From: Tubulanus polymorphus
Taxonomy: Eukaryota > Nemertea > Palaeonemertea > Tubulaniformes > Tubulanidae
Length of the DNA: 64,000 nucleotides
Direction: 5' to 3'
Assembly (NCBI RefSeq): GCF_964204645.1
Contig: NC_134027.1
Span: 17,410,485 to 17,474,484 of the forward strand
Positions 43,864 through 56,863 of this stretch are shown here, piece after piece; positions within the stretch are counted from its first letter, which is position 1; every line of letters starts with the position of its first letter. The notes beneath the pieces were generated by a model that was given only the letters and a program-made list of their open reading frames with translations, ran no database searches and was not told the DNA's origin. The position numbers and the translations under genes are program-made.

Positions 43864-44213
43864 GAAGGAGGGGCGACTGATATATAGAATGCATGTTAAT
43901 AATAATTTATAGGCAGTACTGTTCCGTAAGACGAGTGCTCAGGACATATGACCTGATCAATCAAAGTCCTGTGTGCAGGTCATATGGTCAGTACTGATAA
44001 TAACGATAATATGTCTAGCCTTCTGGCTATTGTTATAACTTTTCTGATGACGTGGTCCTCATGGGTATAAAACCCAGAGACACACGTCACTCTCTCTCTC
44101 TTTTCTCTGCTTTGTGGTCACTTATACTCAGCTCTCGCCTTTAGTACTACAATAAAATCGCATTTTCTAACTAATAACTGTAGTCTTTACTTCTGAGCTA
44201 GGACTCTGTATCA
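43864..44213 (+). mobile_element. 3' LTR with polypurine tract
   Basis: Purine tract gaaggagggg (43864-43873) lies just before a 336-bp block beginning TGATA and ending TATCA (43878-44213). It has a TATA box (TATAAAA at 44066) and a polyadenylation signal (AATAAA at 44151), in the order of an LTR. No recognisable pol lies upstream, so it is a solo or truncated copy. Confidence 0.5.
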
Positions 44214-44310
44214 TCAGGCACCCTAAAAGGAAAACAAAATGAGGAAAAGAGAGAAAAATCCCAGTTACTGTGTATTGATTAAAATGCCAGGCCAACACTG
44301 TCGCTATTTA

Positions 44311-44464
44311 TATGAGTCTACTGTTGCTTTAACGAGTCGCTATATAGGCTATACTACTGCACTCGGCTACTGTATATTCGTTCATTATATGAGTCTACTG
44401 TTGCTTCAACGAGTCGCTATATAGGCTATACTACTGCACTCGGCTACTGTATATTCGTTCATTC
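44311..44464. repeat. 77-bp tandem duplication
   Basis: Two nearly identical units starting at 44311 and 44388 (tatgagtctactgttgct ...), immediately upstream of the Tigger transposase. Confidence 0.9.
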
Positions 44465-44475
44465 ATTTGTTCACG

Positions 44476-46084
44476 ATGGAAAAAAGAAAACGTACGGACC
44501 GTACTTATCAGGAAAAATACGAGATTGTGAAATTTTACGAAAAACCATCAAAACTGGAAGAAGAAGGACATTGGTCTGAAATTCGATTTAAAACCACAAA
44601 CACTGAACCATTATATCAAAAATAAAGAAAAAATAAAGTCTAGTTGAAAAACCGCAGGATGCAAGGAAAGGTTCAATCAAGAGAGCACGCACCCTTGACT
44701 TATCAGATGTTGACGCGGCATTGATCATCTGGTTCCGCCAATTAAGCCAGAAACCCGATCTCAGGATTGATGGCGATATGTTGCTGACCAAGGCAAATTA
44801 TTTCAGCCGTGAATTCGGACATGAATACAACATATCTGCTAGCTGGATCAGTCGATTAAGACACAGATATGGAATCGTGAAAATTCTAAAAGCTGGAGAA
44901 GCAGGAGGTGTTGACCAGGTTATAGTTAATGAATGGAAAGATGGGCGATTGACAGAAATTCTTGAACAATACAGGCCCAGTGATATCTATAATGCCGATG
45001 AGACCGGCTTGTTCTGGCAGTTACTGCCAGAAAAGTCGCTTGGCTTCAAGGGTTCTAAAGATCATGGGTCTAAACAGGCAAAAACCCGCATCACCGTTTT
45101 AGTTGCTGCAAACATGACTGGTGACGATAAACTGCCGCTGCTGGCCATTGGTATGAGTAAGAGACCAAGGGCGTTCAAAAATGTTGTAAGAATTCCAGTT
45201 GAGTACCTGTCCAACAAGAAAGCATGGATGACGGGAATTATTTTTATCGAATGGTTACAGAAATTGGATCGTAAAATGTTACTTCATTGAACATTGAACT
45301 AGAGAACATAGAACTTGTGTTTTTACCACCTAATACTACCTCGATTACGCAACCTATGGACGGCGGCGTCATTAAAAATTTAAAGTTTTACTACAGGAAA
45401 ATATTAGCTACTCGTCGTCTTATGGCTGCTGAGGCAAATCAGGACTTAAAGTGGAACATTTTAGATGCGATTGTTGCGATAAAATCAGCCTGGATGAGAG
45501 TTTCTAAAAAAACCATAGAAAATTGTTTTAGATCAACTGGGTTTGTTGCACCAGGTATTGATCTTGATACAGACGACATCGTCGAAGTTGTTTCCACAAG
45601 CTCACAAGAGCTTACTGAGCAGTGTGAATTCCGTAACATCTGGGATCGTCTTGGTACGATTTATGGTAATGATTTACCACCGGTTGATGATTACCTGAGT
45701 GTCGATGACAATTTGGAAGTTTCAGACAACATGGAAATGAGCGATTCAGACATTGTGACTCATGTTCGCAATTTCAACGAAACCGACGTCTATATGGATT
45801 ACCATGAAAATTCCGACACTGAGGAGGAAGAAGAAGAATTTAATCCTACCCCTCCATCAGCTGCTGCCATTCGTCAATCTCTCACAACACTTAGTAGTTA
45901 CGCGTTAACGCAGAGTTCACAGGAGTTCACTGACGATGTTCTCGCATTCACTGAGCGGGTCCATCAATACCTGGCAAAGCTTCCGAAAAAGCAAATGGAA
46001 ATAACCGATTTCTTTGGGGAAAAAACTGAACTGAAGACATTTAAATTTTTACAAGATACTAGTGTTTTATGTTTAATAAATTAG
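44476..46084 (+). pseudogene. Tigger/pogo-type transposase, broken
   Basis: The ATG at 44476 begins MEKRKRTDRTYQEKYEIV, a pogo-like helix-turn-helix start, soon broken by stops. 44721-45290 keeps the CENP-B-like DNA-binding region (WFRQLSQKPDLRIDG, SASWISRLRHRYGI) and the first catalytic Asp (IYNADETGLFW). Between KLDRK (45270) and IELVFLPPNTTSITQPMD (45300) the expected second catalytic block (DN-x-x-x-H type) is missing, so a short deletion removed it. The rest (45287-46084) has the usual acidic C-terminus. No active enzyme possible. Confidence 0.8.
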
Positions 46085-46279
46085 TTTCATTAGTTGCAAG
46101 TAAAATCTCCTCGTTTTCCTGTTATCTTGACGGATGTCCCACTTTCAAACTTCGTCGATAATGTTACATGTTTACTTTTCAATAGAAATTCATCTATAAT
46201 TCCCTAAGTAAAGCAGGAATGAATTAGGAATACAGTGTCTTGGATGAATGAAGAATTATTTCAAAATATACTAGGTTGG

Positions 46280-46374
46280 TTACATATCTGGGGCTTTTTC
46301 GATTTATCCGTACTTTCAGTTAATCCGTAGAAAAATCGGCAGTCCCACTGATACGGATTAAGCGGATTTGACTG
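46280..46374 (+). repeat. 3' terminal region of the Tigger element
   Basis: Ends ...ggattaagcggatttgactg followed by TA (46375-46376), i.e. the usual Tigger end with a TA target. The internal words gatttatccgtac and gttaatccgtag are degenerate copies. A matching 5' TIR was not found near 44200-44470. It interrupts the neighbouring non-LTR element. Confidence 0.6.
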
Positions 46375-46376
46375 TA

Positions 46377-48345
46377 GTATCATCCACGAACATTATAGTC
46401 TGAAAAATGGCTGACACATTGGGGCAATCGTTGATGTACAAAATAAAGAGAAGAGGACCCAAGATCGATCCTTGCGGGACTCCAAATATTATTTTCATGC
46501 TATTGGATGTTTTATATCCATATTTTACACACTGAAGTCGGTTACAAAGATAATTTTTTAACCAGATATTAGCTAAACCTCTGATACCATAGTGTTCAAC
46601 TTTGCTTAATAGTATTGTATGATCTATAGTATCAAAAGCTTTAGATAAATCTAAAAAAATACCTAGAATAGTCTCCCCACAATCCAATTTATCAATTAAG
46701 TTATCGATTTTTTTGTTAGGGCATAGCAAGTGGAATGTTTTTTCCTAAACCCAAACTGGGAGTCTGAAATTACATTATGAGATTCAAGAAACTCAACGAC
46801 ACGGGAATACATGATTTTTCCTAAAATTTTAGAGAGGCATGGTAGAATTGAGATGGGGCGATAATTTGTGAAACTTGCCTTATCCCCGGTTTTATAAATT
46901 GGACAAACCTGAGCAATTTTGAAAGCACTAGGAAAAACGCCAGATACCAAACTAAGATTAAAGATGTATACTAAGGGATCAAAGATAAGATGGATGACCT
47001 CCTTTGATAATTTCTGACTAATATTATCAACTATTCTTTGATTTAAAAAGTTTAACAATATTTTCTATTTCTAATTTAGTCACTGGAGCAAGGAAAAATT
47101 GTGTCTTCAACTCTGTTTTTTAGATAACTCTTGAAATCTTTGTTTGTATCTGGAATTTTATCAGCGAGTTTTGGACCAATATTTATAAAAAAGTCATTGA
47201 AATTATTAGCTATATCGGGAGGGTCAGTAATGAATTGATCATTATGTCTGAACTTTTCAGGAAAATCTGACGCTTTTCTTTTATGTAATATAGAATTGAT
47301 TAATCCCCAGGTCTGCTTGGAATCAGTCCGTATAGTTTCAAACTTTTGCATGTAAAAATCTTTTTTTGCTTCGCGTATACATTTGTGAAAACAGTTTCTG
47401 TATTTAGTAAACACTGATTTTGATTCAGCTGACCTCTTCTTAAGATACTCTGTATGGAGCTTCTCCTTATGTTTCAGTGAAATTAATAGACCTCTTGTCA
47501 TCCAAGGGTTTAGCTTATCTTTTAATCGATTCCATTTCCTTTTGGTAATTGGGAATGAGTTGTCATAGTATTTAGTAAATAAGGTAATAAATGTATTGTA
47601 CGCCAGTTCAGTATTGATGCTATTATATACATCATTCCATTTTTCGGCCATTAAATACCTTTTGAAAATCCGCATGTTGCGTTCATTAACTTGTCTATAA
47701 TTTACATGATGTGGAGTTCTTTAGAGTAAGACTTAGTATTTAAAATTGAAAATACAGGTAGATGATCCGAGATATCAGTCATTACTATGCCCAATTCGAT
47801 GTAATACTCTTCATTACAATTTGTGAAAATTATATCTAGAAGAGATTCCGATTTATCAGTAATGTAGGTTTGTTAATTAAAGGAGCAAAGGAATTGCAAC
47901 TCAAGGTATCAACAAAATTTGTCGTATGAAGGTCGCGATCCTCATTAAGTATGTTGATATTGAAATCTCCCATAAGGAAAACTCTAGAATGACAAGATAT
48001 CTTATCAAATATTTTCGAGAAATCACTGATAGCATCACTGACCTTGAGTTGAGGAGTTCTGTAAAATAGACCAATAAGAATTTTTTCCGGAAACTTCCTA
48101 GGATTAATTTCGATGAACATATATTCAACTGAATTGATAATGGGTATATCGAGTTTGTATAGTAATTTTGTAATTCATAGAATTTTTTACATAAAAGGCT
48201 ATTCCACCACCTCTAGAGTGACCTCTGCATTTGAAAATTGAATTATATCCTGGAATTGGATATAAAGATCTATTATCCATGCTTGTTCTCGCCCAAGTCT
48301 CTATGACGCCTATGACGTCAAATTTACATGCAGTAGAATCTAAAG
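46377..48345 (-). pseudogene. Jockey/CR1-like non-LTR retrotransposon, broken
   Basis: Reading leftward: endonuclease (IGVIETWARTSMD near 48310, then MGDFNINIL near 47965), a linker (WGLINSILHKRK), and reverse transcriptase (FTNYRPISILPCLSKILGK, FDTIDHTILLSKVEHYGIRG, PQGSILGPLLFILYIND, and FVDDT near 46380). At least four frames are used, so multiple frameshifts. The RT is cut off at 46376 by the Tigger end. 48346-48640 may hold its 5' UTR. Confidence 0.85.
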
Positions 48346-48640
48346 TTAAATGTAAATTACATTATTTTACAGTATTTAGGGATAGTCGCAAAATCTAATA
48401 GAGTAATAGACGATGGTGCCAGCCAGAGCTGGCGGCGACAACGCCGTTTTTTGGAGAGAGGCAGTCGACAAACGTTTGGCATCGTTTTTTTGTTGAAATA
48501 TGAGAGTTAATTGGTTCCACTCTGTTGTGTGCGCTTTTTCATTTGCTATTGTCGTAATTAGTTTGTTTGACGATGTTTTTGCGGTATATTGGCACTATTC
48601 GCGTAACAGCGCACGCACGTTAAAATCCGCGGACTAAATC

Positions 48641-49344
48641 AGCTGGTATGTAATCCATATATCTAACATAAGTACATACACACTGCAGTACATGACATAG
48701 TGTATACTCGTATGGAAAAGGTAATTCAGGGTGGAAATTGATAAATTGCATTATTTGTAACCCACAGATGAACATCGTACTGCAGTTCTGAGAGTAATTT
48801 TCTGTTAGCTCTTGGTGGCACAAATTGTAACCACTGCATTTAAACGGCTGATATTTTGTCATAAGGAGGGAAATAGGTGTTGGAATTGATATGGCAAGTT
48901 TCGTCCATCAGCTCTTAGTCATTTGGATATGCTGGGAGAGAATGTGCAAAATTTCAAAGAATTTTTCCCTCATTCTACTAATCGATGCTTGACCTAGTTT
49001 TATGACATCACAGGGAAAGCCCACCACAAGGGTATCACGTGGAAATCCCAGAAATCCCTCTAGAAAGGCTTTCCCAGTGACATTATCAAGAACTGTTCTC
49101 TTACACTTGTAACTCATAAGGGAACCCATCACCATGTATATCATCAAAGTTGAACATGCTTGCTACAAAGTGCTCCATGATTTCATCTTTATCAGCTGTT
49201 TATATGTTATTGCAAATCCAAGAACAAATCGATTTTTGTGCTCAAAACTAAAATATACTCGATCCTACTGGACCCCATGGTCCTTTATTCATTTTAGGTG
49301 TCATTGTTTAGCCACAAATCCACCTTTTAGGTTTGTCGATCGAT
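48641..49344. other. Non-coding region, no supported gene
   Basis: Only short featureless frames on both strands. Confidence 0.5.
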
Positions 49345-50180
49345 GAACCCATCTATGGCATTGTTGTGGTGTCTGTCTGTCTGTGGATGTTTCTTTATGA
49401 CACGATTTAAGCTGTTAGTGTGGACCGATAATACTGTTAATTGACACATATGTTCTGTGCCTGGGGTAGATAGTACAGCTTGGTTTATATTTGATACTGA
49501 TGTTAATAAGTCTTTTGATTGGTTATAAAATAATCAACGTCAGGCCATACCAAAATAATGGTCTGTTTGCCGTAACCCAACCAACCTGACTTCAAAGGTA
49601 CAGAGTGAAAACTTTTCTCTGGGATTCCTTGAAATAGATTTTATTTTTGACACAAACGGCCGACTGACCGACCCACTGCCAATTTATGAGATACATATGC
49701 TTGAAGTCAAGTGTGCATCGTGTGAAAAGATGCCTCGAGTATGGCCTAGTTTAAGTTTTCCAGGAAACTGGGAGTGTTCCAATAAGCTTCCATTCATTTT
49801 AGTGACTATGTTTAAGCTGATGATGTTATAGCATGCATATATTCAATGTACTGTTTTATTTTGAACACAAAGATGATGCTCTGGACGAAATTAAGATTTT
49901 AGAATTATTCTTCAAATCCAGGCAAATAACACAAATTTCCGATATTTCAGATATTTGATATTATTTTCATATAAAAAAGGTCATAAATTTGTTTTTTGCC
50001 CTAAAATTTTGCAAAAAAATATCTACCTACCGACTCATCCTGAAAACTTGAGTCTGTGTTACAGCAAGCAGACAATTAACTTGGGATGGCCTTATACTCG
50101 TTCCTTCAAGTGGCTGTAGCGCTGACCGTACAGCGCACGTGCGCTGATCCAGTCTTAAAGCCTTGCGATATTCAGTGCTG
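49345..50180 (+). repeat. Dispersed repeat R4, copy 1
   Basis: Shares ctgtctgtctgt, gtttctttatgacacgattt, aagctgt..gtgtggaccga and ggttataaaataatcaac with 52190-52590; the end (gcgctgatccagtcttaaagcc ... gatattcag) also matches. The second copy has an internal deletion of about 430 bp. Confidence 0.7.
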
Positions 50181-50889
50181 CCGTTAGACTCAGGAGTGCT
50201 CTGAACACAAAACACAGTGAACTATAGTTTGTAAAACTTGCGGAATTTGGATAAGGTCGGATCAATGTGCAGTTATCCTTTGCAGTGTCAGACAGTCGCT
50301 ACTCTTTACCGTAAAAACCCGCATAAATTATTTCGTAAGCTATTTCAGCCCTCACTATACCCCTCTTGATCTTGCATTTGACCGCATTTAGTATACGGAG
50401 ATCCATTGTCTGAGCAACGCAAAAAACTATTCTTATGTAATCAAAGATGGTAAAGTGTCATAAATTGAACTCATTTTTATGCCCTTCTTACGTTAGCAAT
50501 CGTGGCGATCGCTTTTGGAGCCTGATTATCTGTATTTAGTTTAATACGGGGATGATATTAGTTACTGCATGATGGGCCTCATTTTCAGCAATATCGCGTT
50601 TACTGTTTATGCATCAGCTCATCAATTATATGATTGATAAAACACTATATCCGTGTTGAAGTGATGTAGAGAGAATCCCGCAATGATAATGAAAAAGTCT
50701 GAAAATGTATTAACAGCATTATTTCTTAGTGACAACTAATTTCTATTGCCATTGATACTAACGCAGAGCGGGGGACTTAGAATCCGTTTCCATCCGTCCG
50801 TCCATCCATCTGCATCTGCTTGTAAACACAATTCAACAAGAACCGTTAATAGCAGGACTATGATATTACATAGCAATATTACCCCTAGG

Positions 50890-51640
50890 GAGAGGATGTG
50901 CCCTATTGATTTTGGGGTCCAAGTATCAAAGGAAAATATTAATATGCGAACTCACTTCCGTGGTGTATGTAAAGCAGCATATGCTAGCTTATCTGCCGTA
51001 TCTAGCAGTATCTGCCGTATACGTAAATATCCAGATCCGGAGTGTTTGAATCGATTGGTACATGCTTTTGTTACGACCCCTTTGGACTTTAACAATGGAA
51101 TACTTGCTTTTCTATCAAGTAAATCATTTGCATCTTTGCAACGTGTCGAAAATTCTGCAGCTTGTGTTGTCTGCAGAGTTGGCAAATATGAACACATTAC
51201 CCCGATTCTGCAGAAACTCCATTTGTTACCAATCCCTTAAAGGATTGATTTTAAGATCCTGGTACAGGTCTTAAAATGTGTTCATGGCGTGGCACCTGAA
51301 TATTTGCAGGAAATTGTTGTGAACTTGTTGTGGTTAAGTCAAGCTTGAGGACCACCAGATCTACAGACTCAAATTTTGTAGTTGCCAAGAGAACCCAGAC
51401 CAAATTTGGTGACCATAGTTTCGCTTCTTATGGTGCAACCATCTGGAACCAGTTACCATCAGATATCAGATTAGTTGATGACATCGTCTCATTTAAGAGC
51501 TTAGTTAAAACATAGTTACTCCGTAGAGCGTTTGGAGAGACAGCGCAGTGAGCGAAGATTTTTTTCGGAATAGCGCTATATAAGAACTTATTATTATCAT
51601 TATATTATTGTTATTATTATTATTATTATGTTAGAAAACT
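50890..51640 (+). pseudogene. CR1-like non-LTR retrotransposon, 3' fragment
   Basis: Coding remains downstream of the RT core: HFRGVCKAAYASLSAVSS, FNNGILAF, LQRVENSAACVVCRV, LQKLHLLPIP, then after a stop at 51238 the conserved end FGDHSFASYGATIWNQLPSD. It finishes with a (ttatta)n tail near 51585-51630. 5' truncated. 51641-52189 holds no supported gene. Confidence 0.75.
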
Positions 51641-52189
51641 ATTCCAGTCTTTGTTGTATAATTGCTGAGGCAATCTTTAAATAAAAAAACCTGAGCTAAA
51701 ATTAAACACGATTTCAGATTGGCTTATAATGATATCATCTAAGCGCACCCAGTTTAGTGTTCCAGGGTTTCATACTAAGGCAAGTTTTGATGCCATCAGC
51801 TTCGAACTCCTGCCAAGGAAACATGGACATATCATCAGGAGCTGAAAAAGTTAGCAATTAAAACCCGTATGCATAAGCATACGCATAACATAACCAACTA
51901 CGAATACATAACCAATTACACTAGTAGCCTAGTGGGATTTTGTGGGCTTACAGCCCTTAATTTTTACTCAAATGAAATACGAAATTTTATTTTTTTTTTA
52001 GCTAAGAATAGACATGAGATATCACTATCAAGTATGGGTGTTATACTACTATTAATCATGATTATACCCATCAATTGTTTTCAAGGTAAGTATGATTTTC
52101 TAGAATACCCTTGATACCTGCGTATAGGATACATTTTTAGTGGAGGAAGTAACCTCCTTAATGCCGATGTGTCATTTTCGTGAATATTT

Positions 52190-52590
52190 TTCTAGGTTTT
52201 TTGATGGGTTTCGTCGTCATGTCTGTCTGTCTGTCTGTGTATGTTTCTTTATGACACGATTTGATTTAAGCTGTTTGTGTGGACCGATTTTTCTGTAAAT
52301 TGGCACATATATTCTGTATTTGGTGTAAATGGTGCAGCTTGGTTATTATTTGATTCCGATGTTTATAAGTGCTCAAATTTGGTTATAAAATGATTGGTTA
52401 TAAAATAATCAACATTACTCGTTAGTTCAAGCCGTTGTAGTGCGTTACTACGGTGACGCTCAATACACTTGCTGTGTGTGTGTGTGACACAGAACACGCT
52501 TGTACATGGAGATATGATGCGCTCATACAGCACGTGCCCGCTGATCTAGTCTAAAGCCTCGCGCGCGATATTCAGCGCTAATGCTCCTAT
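52190..52590 (+). repeat. Dispersed repeat R4, copy 2
   Basis: Shorter copy of 49345-50180. 52591-53639 holds no supported gene. Confidence 0.7.
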
Positions 52591-53639
52591 TTATTGCAAT
52601 GCAACAACTGATTTTGGTGTCAAATCAAACCTTTGTACTAAAATAAATTAATTAGTTACCTTGTTGACTTTGAAAAACGTGTTTTATGACAATATTTTTG
52701 ATGATTTAAATCGCGAACCGGAGAATTTATTGATTCGATTTGAATTGAATTGATTGCCACAATCGGGATTTCCAATATGGACTAAATTAATAAAATGTGA
52801 AAATTCAATATGTTTCTCTAAAATTACTCTAAATGTTATTTTTTGTTGATAAAATGCATAAATTTTGGTAAATTTTAACCTTAAGAATTTTAAACAAGAA
52901 TAATATCTGCATTGGCATCAATGTCAGTCCAAGTTCAAGCCCGAATCCGTAATTTACACTCCCATCATGCACCACGAAAAGCCGCCATATTTGTTACGTT
53001 ACTTCACTTCAACTGTTTTTTGAGGCGACTAGTCAAAAGTTTTGAGCTACTACGATCCTCAAAAGCTACTTAGGATTACAAATTTATGCATAAACAATAG
53101 TTAACTGCCATCTGATTACAGAACAGTCAGCTTGAGGTAAGTTGATGGTGTTTTTAAGGGGTGAAATAGACACTGAAAGCCTCGTCCCTCAAAATGAGGG
53201 ATGAAAATTAACCTTATATGAGCACTTTCGCCCTAGACGTTGTTTGTAGAACGACGGCTAGGTACTAGACTAGTGGTATGGGCTAAAACCTGAACCTTCA
53301 TTTGAAGGAACATGCCTTTAACTCATCATTACACCTGGCCTTAGTGTATCCCAATTAGTCTAGTCCCGGTTACAGTACGACCTAAACGATTGCCAAATGT
53401 ACTGGTTAGTTCTCTCCCAAACTGAGTTTGATTGAGTATGGTACGGAGCGCTGAAATGTTGTTTCACATGAAACAATTCACAGAGAGCTCCAACTAACTT
53501 AGACAAATGTTTTACCGCGATCAGAGACTAAAGAATGAGGCGCACCATACCGCGAAAATATCTCTTTAAAGAGAACCTTTGCTACCTTTGCAATGTGGGC
53601 GGTAGATGATCACGATAATGACATATTATACAAACTAGA

Positions 53640-56110
53640 CGGATACAAAAGCTTTTTCTTATATCGTCATTTTAACCATGCAGGCGGGGTGGCGATATAT
53701 ATTGATATGACCACTACAATTGTAAAGTACGTAACGACCTGAGTATTGAAAATAACACTTTTGAATTGTTATTCTGCAAAGTGTCGATTTCACGTAATGA
53801 AAAAATATTAGTCGGTGTCCTGTATCGACCAGGAGGTCAACCAATAGATCAGTTTACCGCCGAACTTAATTCAACATTGCCTAAAAATAATGTGTTTATT
53901 TTTCAATATAAATCTTATCAAAGCAATAACATGGTTTCGCACTCATTACAACCTCTTATTTTAAAACCAACAAGAGTCACGGAAACATCAGCAACCTGTA
54001 TTGACCACATGTATACAAATGTTGACAACCAACGATCCCGCATATTGACTACTGATATTTCAGACCATTATTCTACCTTTGTTATTTACCCGCGTGCTCG
54101 GCCGCTTAAAAATGTACGTACATTGTCCACTTTAGACCTATCAATGAACTCGATATTTTGGATTTTAAAGCGCGCTTGATCAATGAAAACTGAAGTGACA
54201 TATACACAACCAATGATCCCAACAAAGCATACAATCTTTTCTTCACGAGATACAAGCTGCTCTACGACTTAAGTTTTCCTATTCTAACTAAAAATGTAAC
54301 TCGTCCTTTGTATAAACCCTGGCTGTCCGAAGGCTAACTTAATTCTATCAAAAGCGAATATACAAACAAACTAAGCGCGCTGATCATCACGAACGTTATA
54401 AGAAATATCGCAACAGGTTGAATCGATTGCTTAAAGCTGCGCAGAAACAGCACTTCGCGCAAGCATTAATTACCGTGAAACATGACCTGAAAAAAACCTG
54501 GTCGATTTTAAACCAAGTTATCTGTAGCCCTAAAGATAGAAATATATGCCCACCATTTGTAGGCATTAATGATGTAGACCTTGCTCCTTCAGAGGTACCT
54601 GATAAATTCAATTCTTTCATTACCAACGTTGGTAGAAACCTAGCGTACAAAATTCCAACAACCGAAATCTCTCCCCTATCATACCTCCAATAAGATTCTT
54701 CACATAACCTGTTCTTTAACGCAATTATTCAGCAGGACATTTTATATACTGTCTATAATTTGAATGCTAATAAAATTGCTGGACCAGATGATATAAAACC
54801 TAAAATTGCCAAGTCTGCCATCACTGAAATAATGGAACCATTACTATACATCTTTGATAAGTCTTATTTATTTAACGGTGATAGTTCCCGACGCTCTTAA
54901 GATCGCCCCACCCCACTTCATTAAGGCGGCGATAAAAATGAAATTACTAACTACAGACCTATATCAGTCCTTTCGTTCTTTTCTAAAGTCCTAGAAAAAA
55001 TTACCTACCCCCGTCTATTATCCTTTGTTGATATTCATCATATCCTCAACGCTCATCAGTATGGCTTTAGGAAAAATTCATCTACAGAACTTGCACTGCT
55101 TGACTTTTCAGAACATATCTCAAAACAGGTTGAAAATGGCCAATTCACGATAAGTATCTTCATTGATTTATCGAAAGCTTTCAATACAATCGACCACACA
55201 GTTTTGATTCCAAAGCTACGCAGATTAGCCATAATAGGTTTCCCGAATGAATGGATCAGAAGTTATTTATCAAATCGTAAACAATATGTATTCTACAAAA
55301 AATCTCCTTCCAGTTATCAGCCCATCTCGCACGATGTTCCTCAGGGTTCTATTCTTGGACCATTGCTTTTGTATGTAAATGACATAATACATGTTTTTAA
55401 GTTATTCAAGTTTATACTGTTTGCTGACGACACGACCATTTCTTGTAGCAACAAAGATCCTATAGAATTAATTCGTACTGTAAACCGTGAACTAATGTAA
55501 AGAAAACAAGCTATATGAAATTTGGCAATTTTTGATTACCAGACAATACAGAAATCAGAATAGATAATCAACCAGTTGCTCATTCGTGCACCAACAAATT
55601 TCTTGGTGTGATTTTTGATGAAAACCTAAACTGGTCAGCACATACCGTCTATACCTCTGCCAAAGTTTCACGTGCTATTGGTTTATTGTTCAAAGCCCGC
55701 CAATGTCTACCCCAGCACATCAGTTTCAGTTTCATTTATTTGACAAACATATGATAATTTATAATACAAAGACAACAGGTTATAACGTTATAACATACGT
55801 TTGTCAGGGGATTCAAAAAATCCGTTAGGATTGTCCAGTTGAATCCCCGAAAATTACATTTTGCCTACACTTTACAATTCCTTAGTTTTACCATATTTAC
55901 AATATTGCAACATTGTCTGGGGATGAAAAATATTATCATTCTCAATCCTCCTTTTCATAATTGCATTTGTGATCTGCTCCAGGGCCTCGTCTTGACAATC
56001 ACATAATGATTTCCGAGGTCCTGATGATTGTCATGCATTATATGTATAAACTATGTAACAATTATGTATTTATATTTGTACCATAATAATCATCAAATAA
56101 ATCAAATCAA
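53640..56110 (+). pseudogene. Second jockey/CR1-like non-LTR retrotransposon, broken, with nested insertion
   Basis: Endonuclease remains: ILVGVLYRPGGQPIDQ (about 53810), TRVTETSATCIDHMYTN and ISDHYSTFV. Then a linker (WSILNQVICSPKDRN) and RT (LSKAFNTIDHTVLIPKL, PQGSILGPLLLYVNDI, FADDT near 55425). After further frame changes the thumb region (NKFLGVIFDENLNWSAH) is cut at about 55717 by a 147-bp insertion and resumes at 55865 (YNSLVLPYLQYCNIVWG). It ends with an (aaatc)n tail at 56095-56110. Many frameshifts and stops. Confidence 0.82.
55718..55864 (-). mobile_element. 3' end of another retroelement nested in the non-LTR copy
   Basis: On the minus strand it ends aataaatgaaactgaaactg, a polyadenylation-like signal with a short tandem tail, and it interrupts an otherwise collinear RT sequence. 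Confidence 0.6.
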
Positions 56111-56863
56111 AACCTCTGTTGTTTCCTGAGTTTTGAGAGGAAAAGCCTCGGGCCATTTACTCCAGCTATCTACCACGAGTAGGATATGCTTATTACCATC
56201 AGGAAGATTACAAAGGAAGTCAATGTGCCCGCTGGAGAATAAGCCTTCAATTGGTAATGGTTGTAAGGGTGTTGGATGATTTTAGTAATTCTGTTTGACC
56301 TGTTGGCAATTCTCACAAGTAGAAACATATTTCCTGCAATCTTCATACATGGAATCCCAATGATATTTATTGCGTAAAACACCATAAAGACGATCTCGAC
56401 CCTGGTGGCAATCTCCCGCGAATGAATCGTGGTAAGATTTCAATATTTCTGACCATAAGGATCTAGGAACTTCAAGAACTGGGATGACCTTCTTGGCTAT
56501 AGGAATACCAGTAACTCTAGGCGTATACAAATAATATCACATGCCATCGATAATACCATATTGGTTGGCCTTCGAAGTGAGCTTCCGAAACAGTTTTTCA
56601 TCATTGACAGCATATGATGGATCTAACTTATGTTCCAACATGTGACACACTTCGGGGCAATTCCTCTGTAAGTGACTTATATTAGCAGGTTCAATCAGTT
56701 TAATCTCCTTATATGTATCAGGAGTTAACTCAGCCACCACGGGGTTAGTATAATCAAAAACGACATCATAAGACTGAGATCCATTTGTCATTGCTGTGAA
56801 AACAGATTCTTGTGAAGGATCATCAGGTCTAGGAGGAGGAGGTTTATAATCTCGTCTACTTAA
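56111..56863 (-). pseudogene. Ty3/Gypsy integrase fragment
   Basis: Minus strand: SRRDYKPPPPRPDDPSQ (after the RNase H), then 56537-56791, a stop near 56530, then the zinc-binding HHCC region (HDSFAGDCHQGRDRLYGVL ... CENCQQVK) and the start of the catalytic core (HIDFLCNLPDGNKHILLVVD) running to 56111, where a plus-strand retroelement tail abuts. Contiguous with the RT/RNase H at 59018-60060 if the intervening transposon is removed. Confidence 0.8.
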
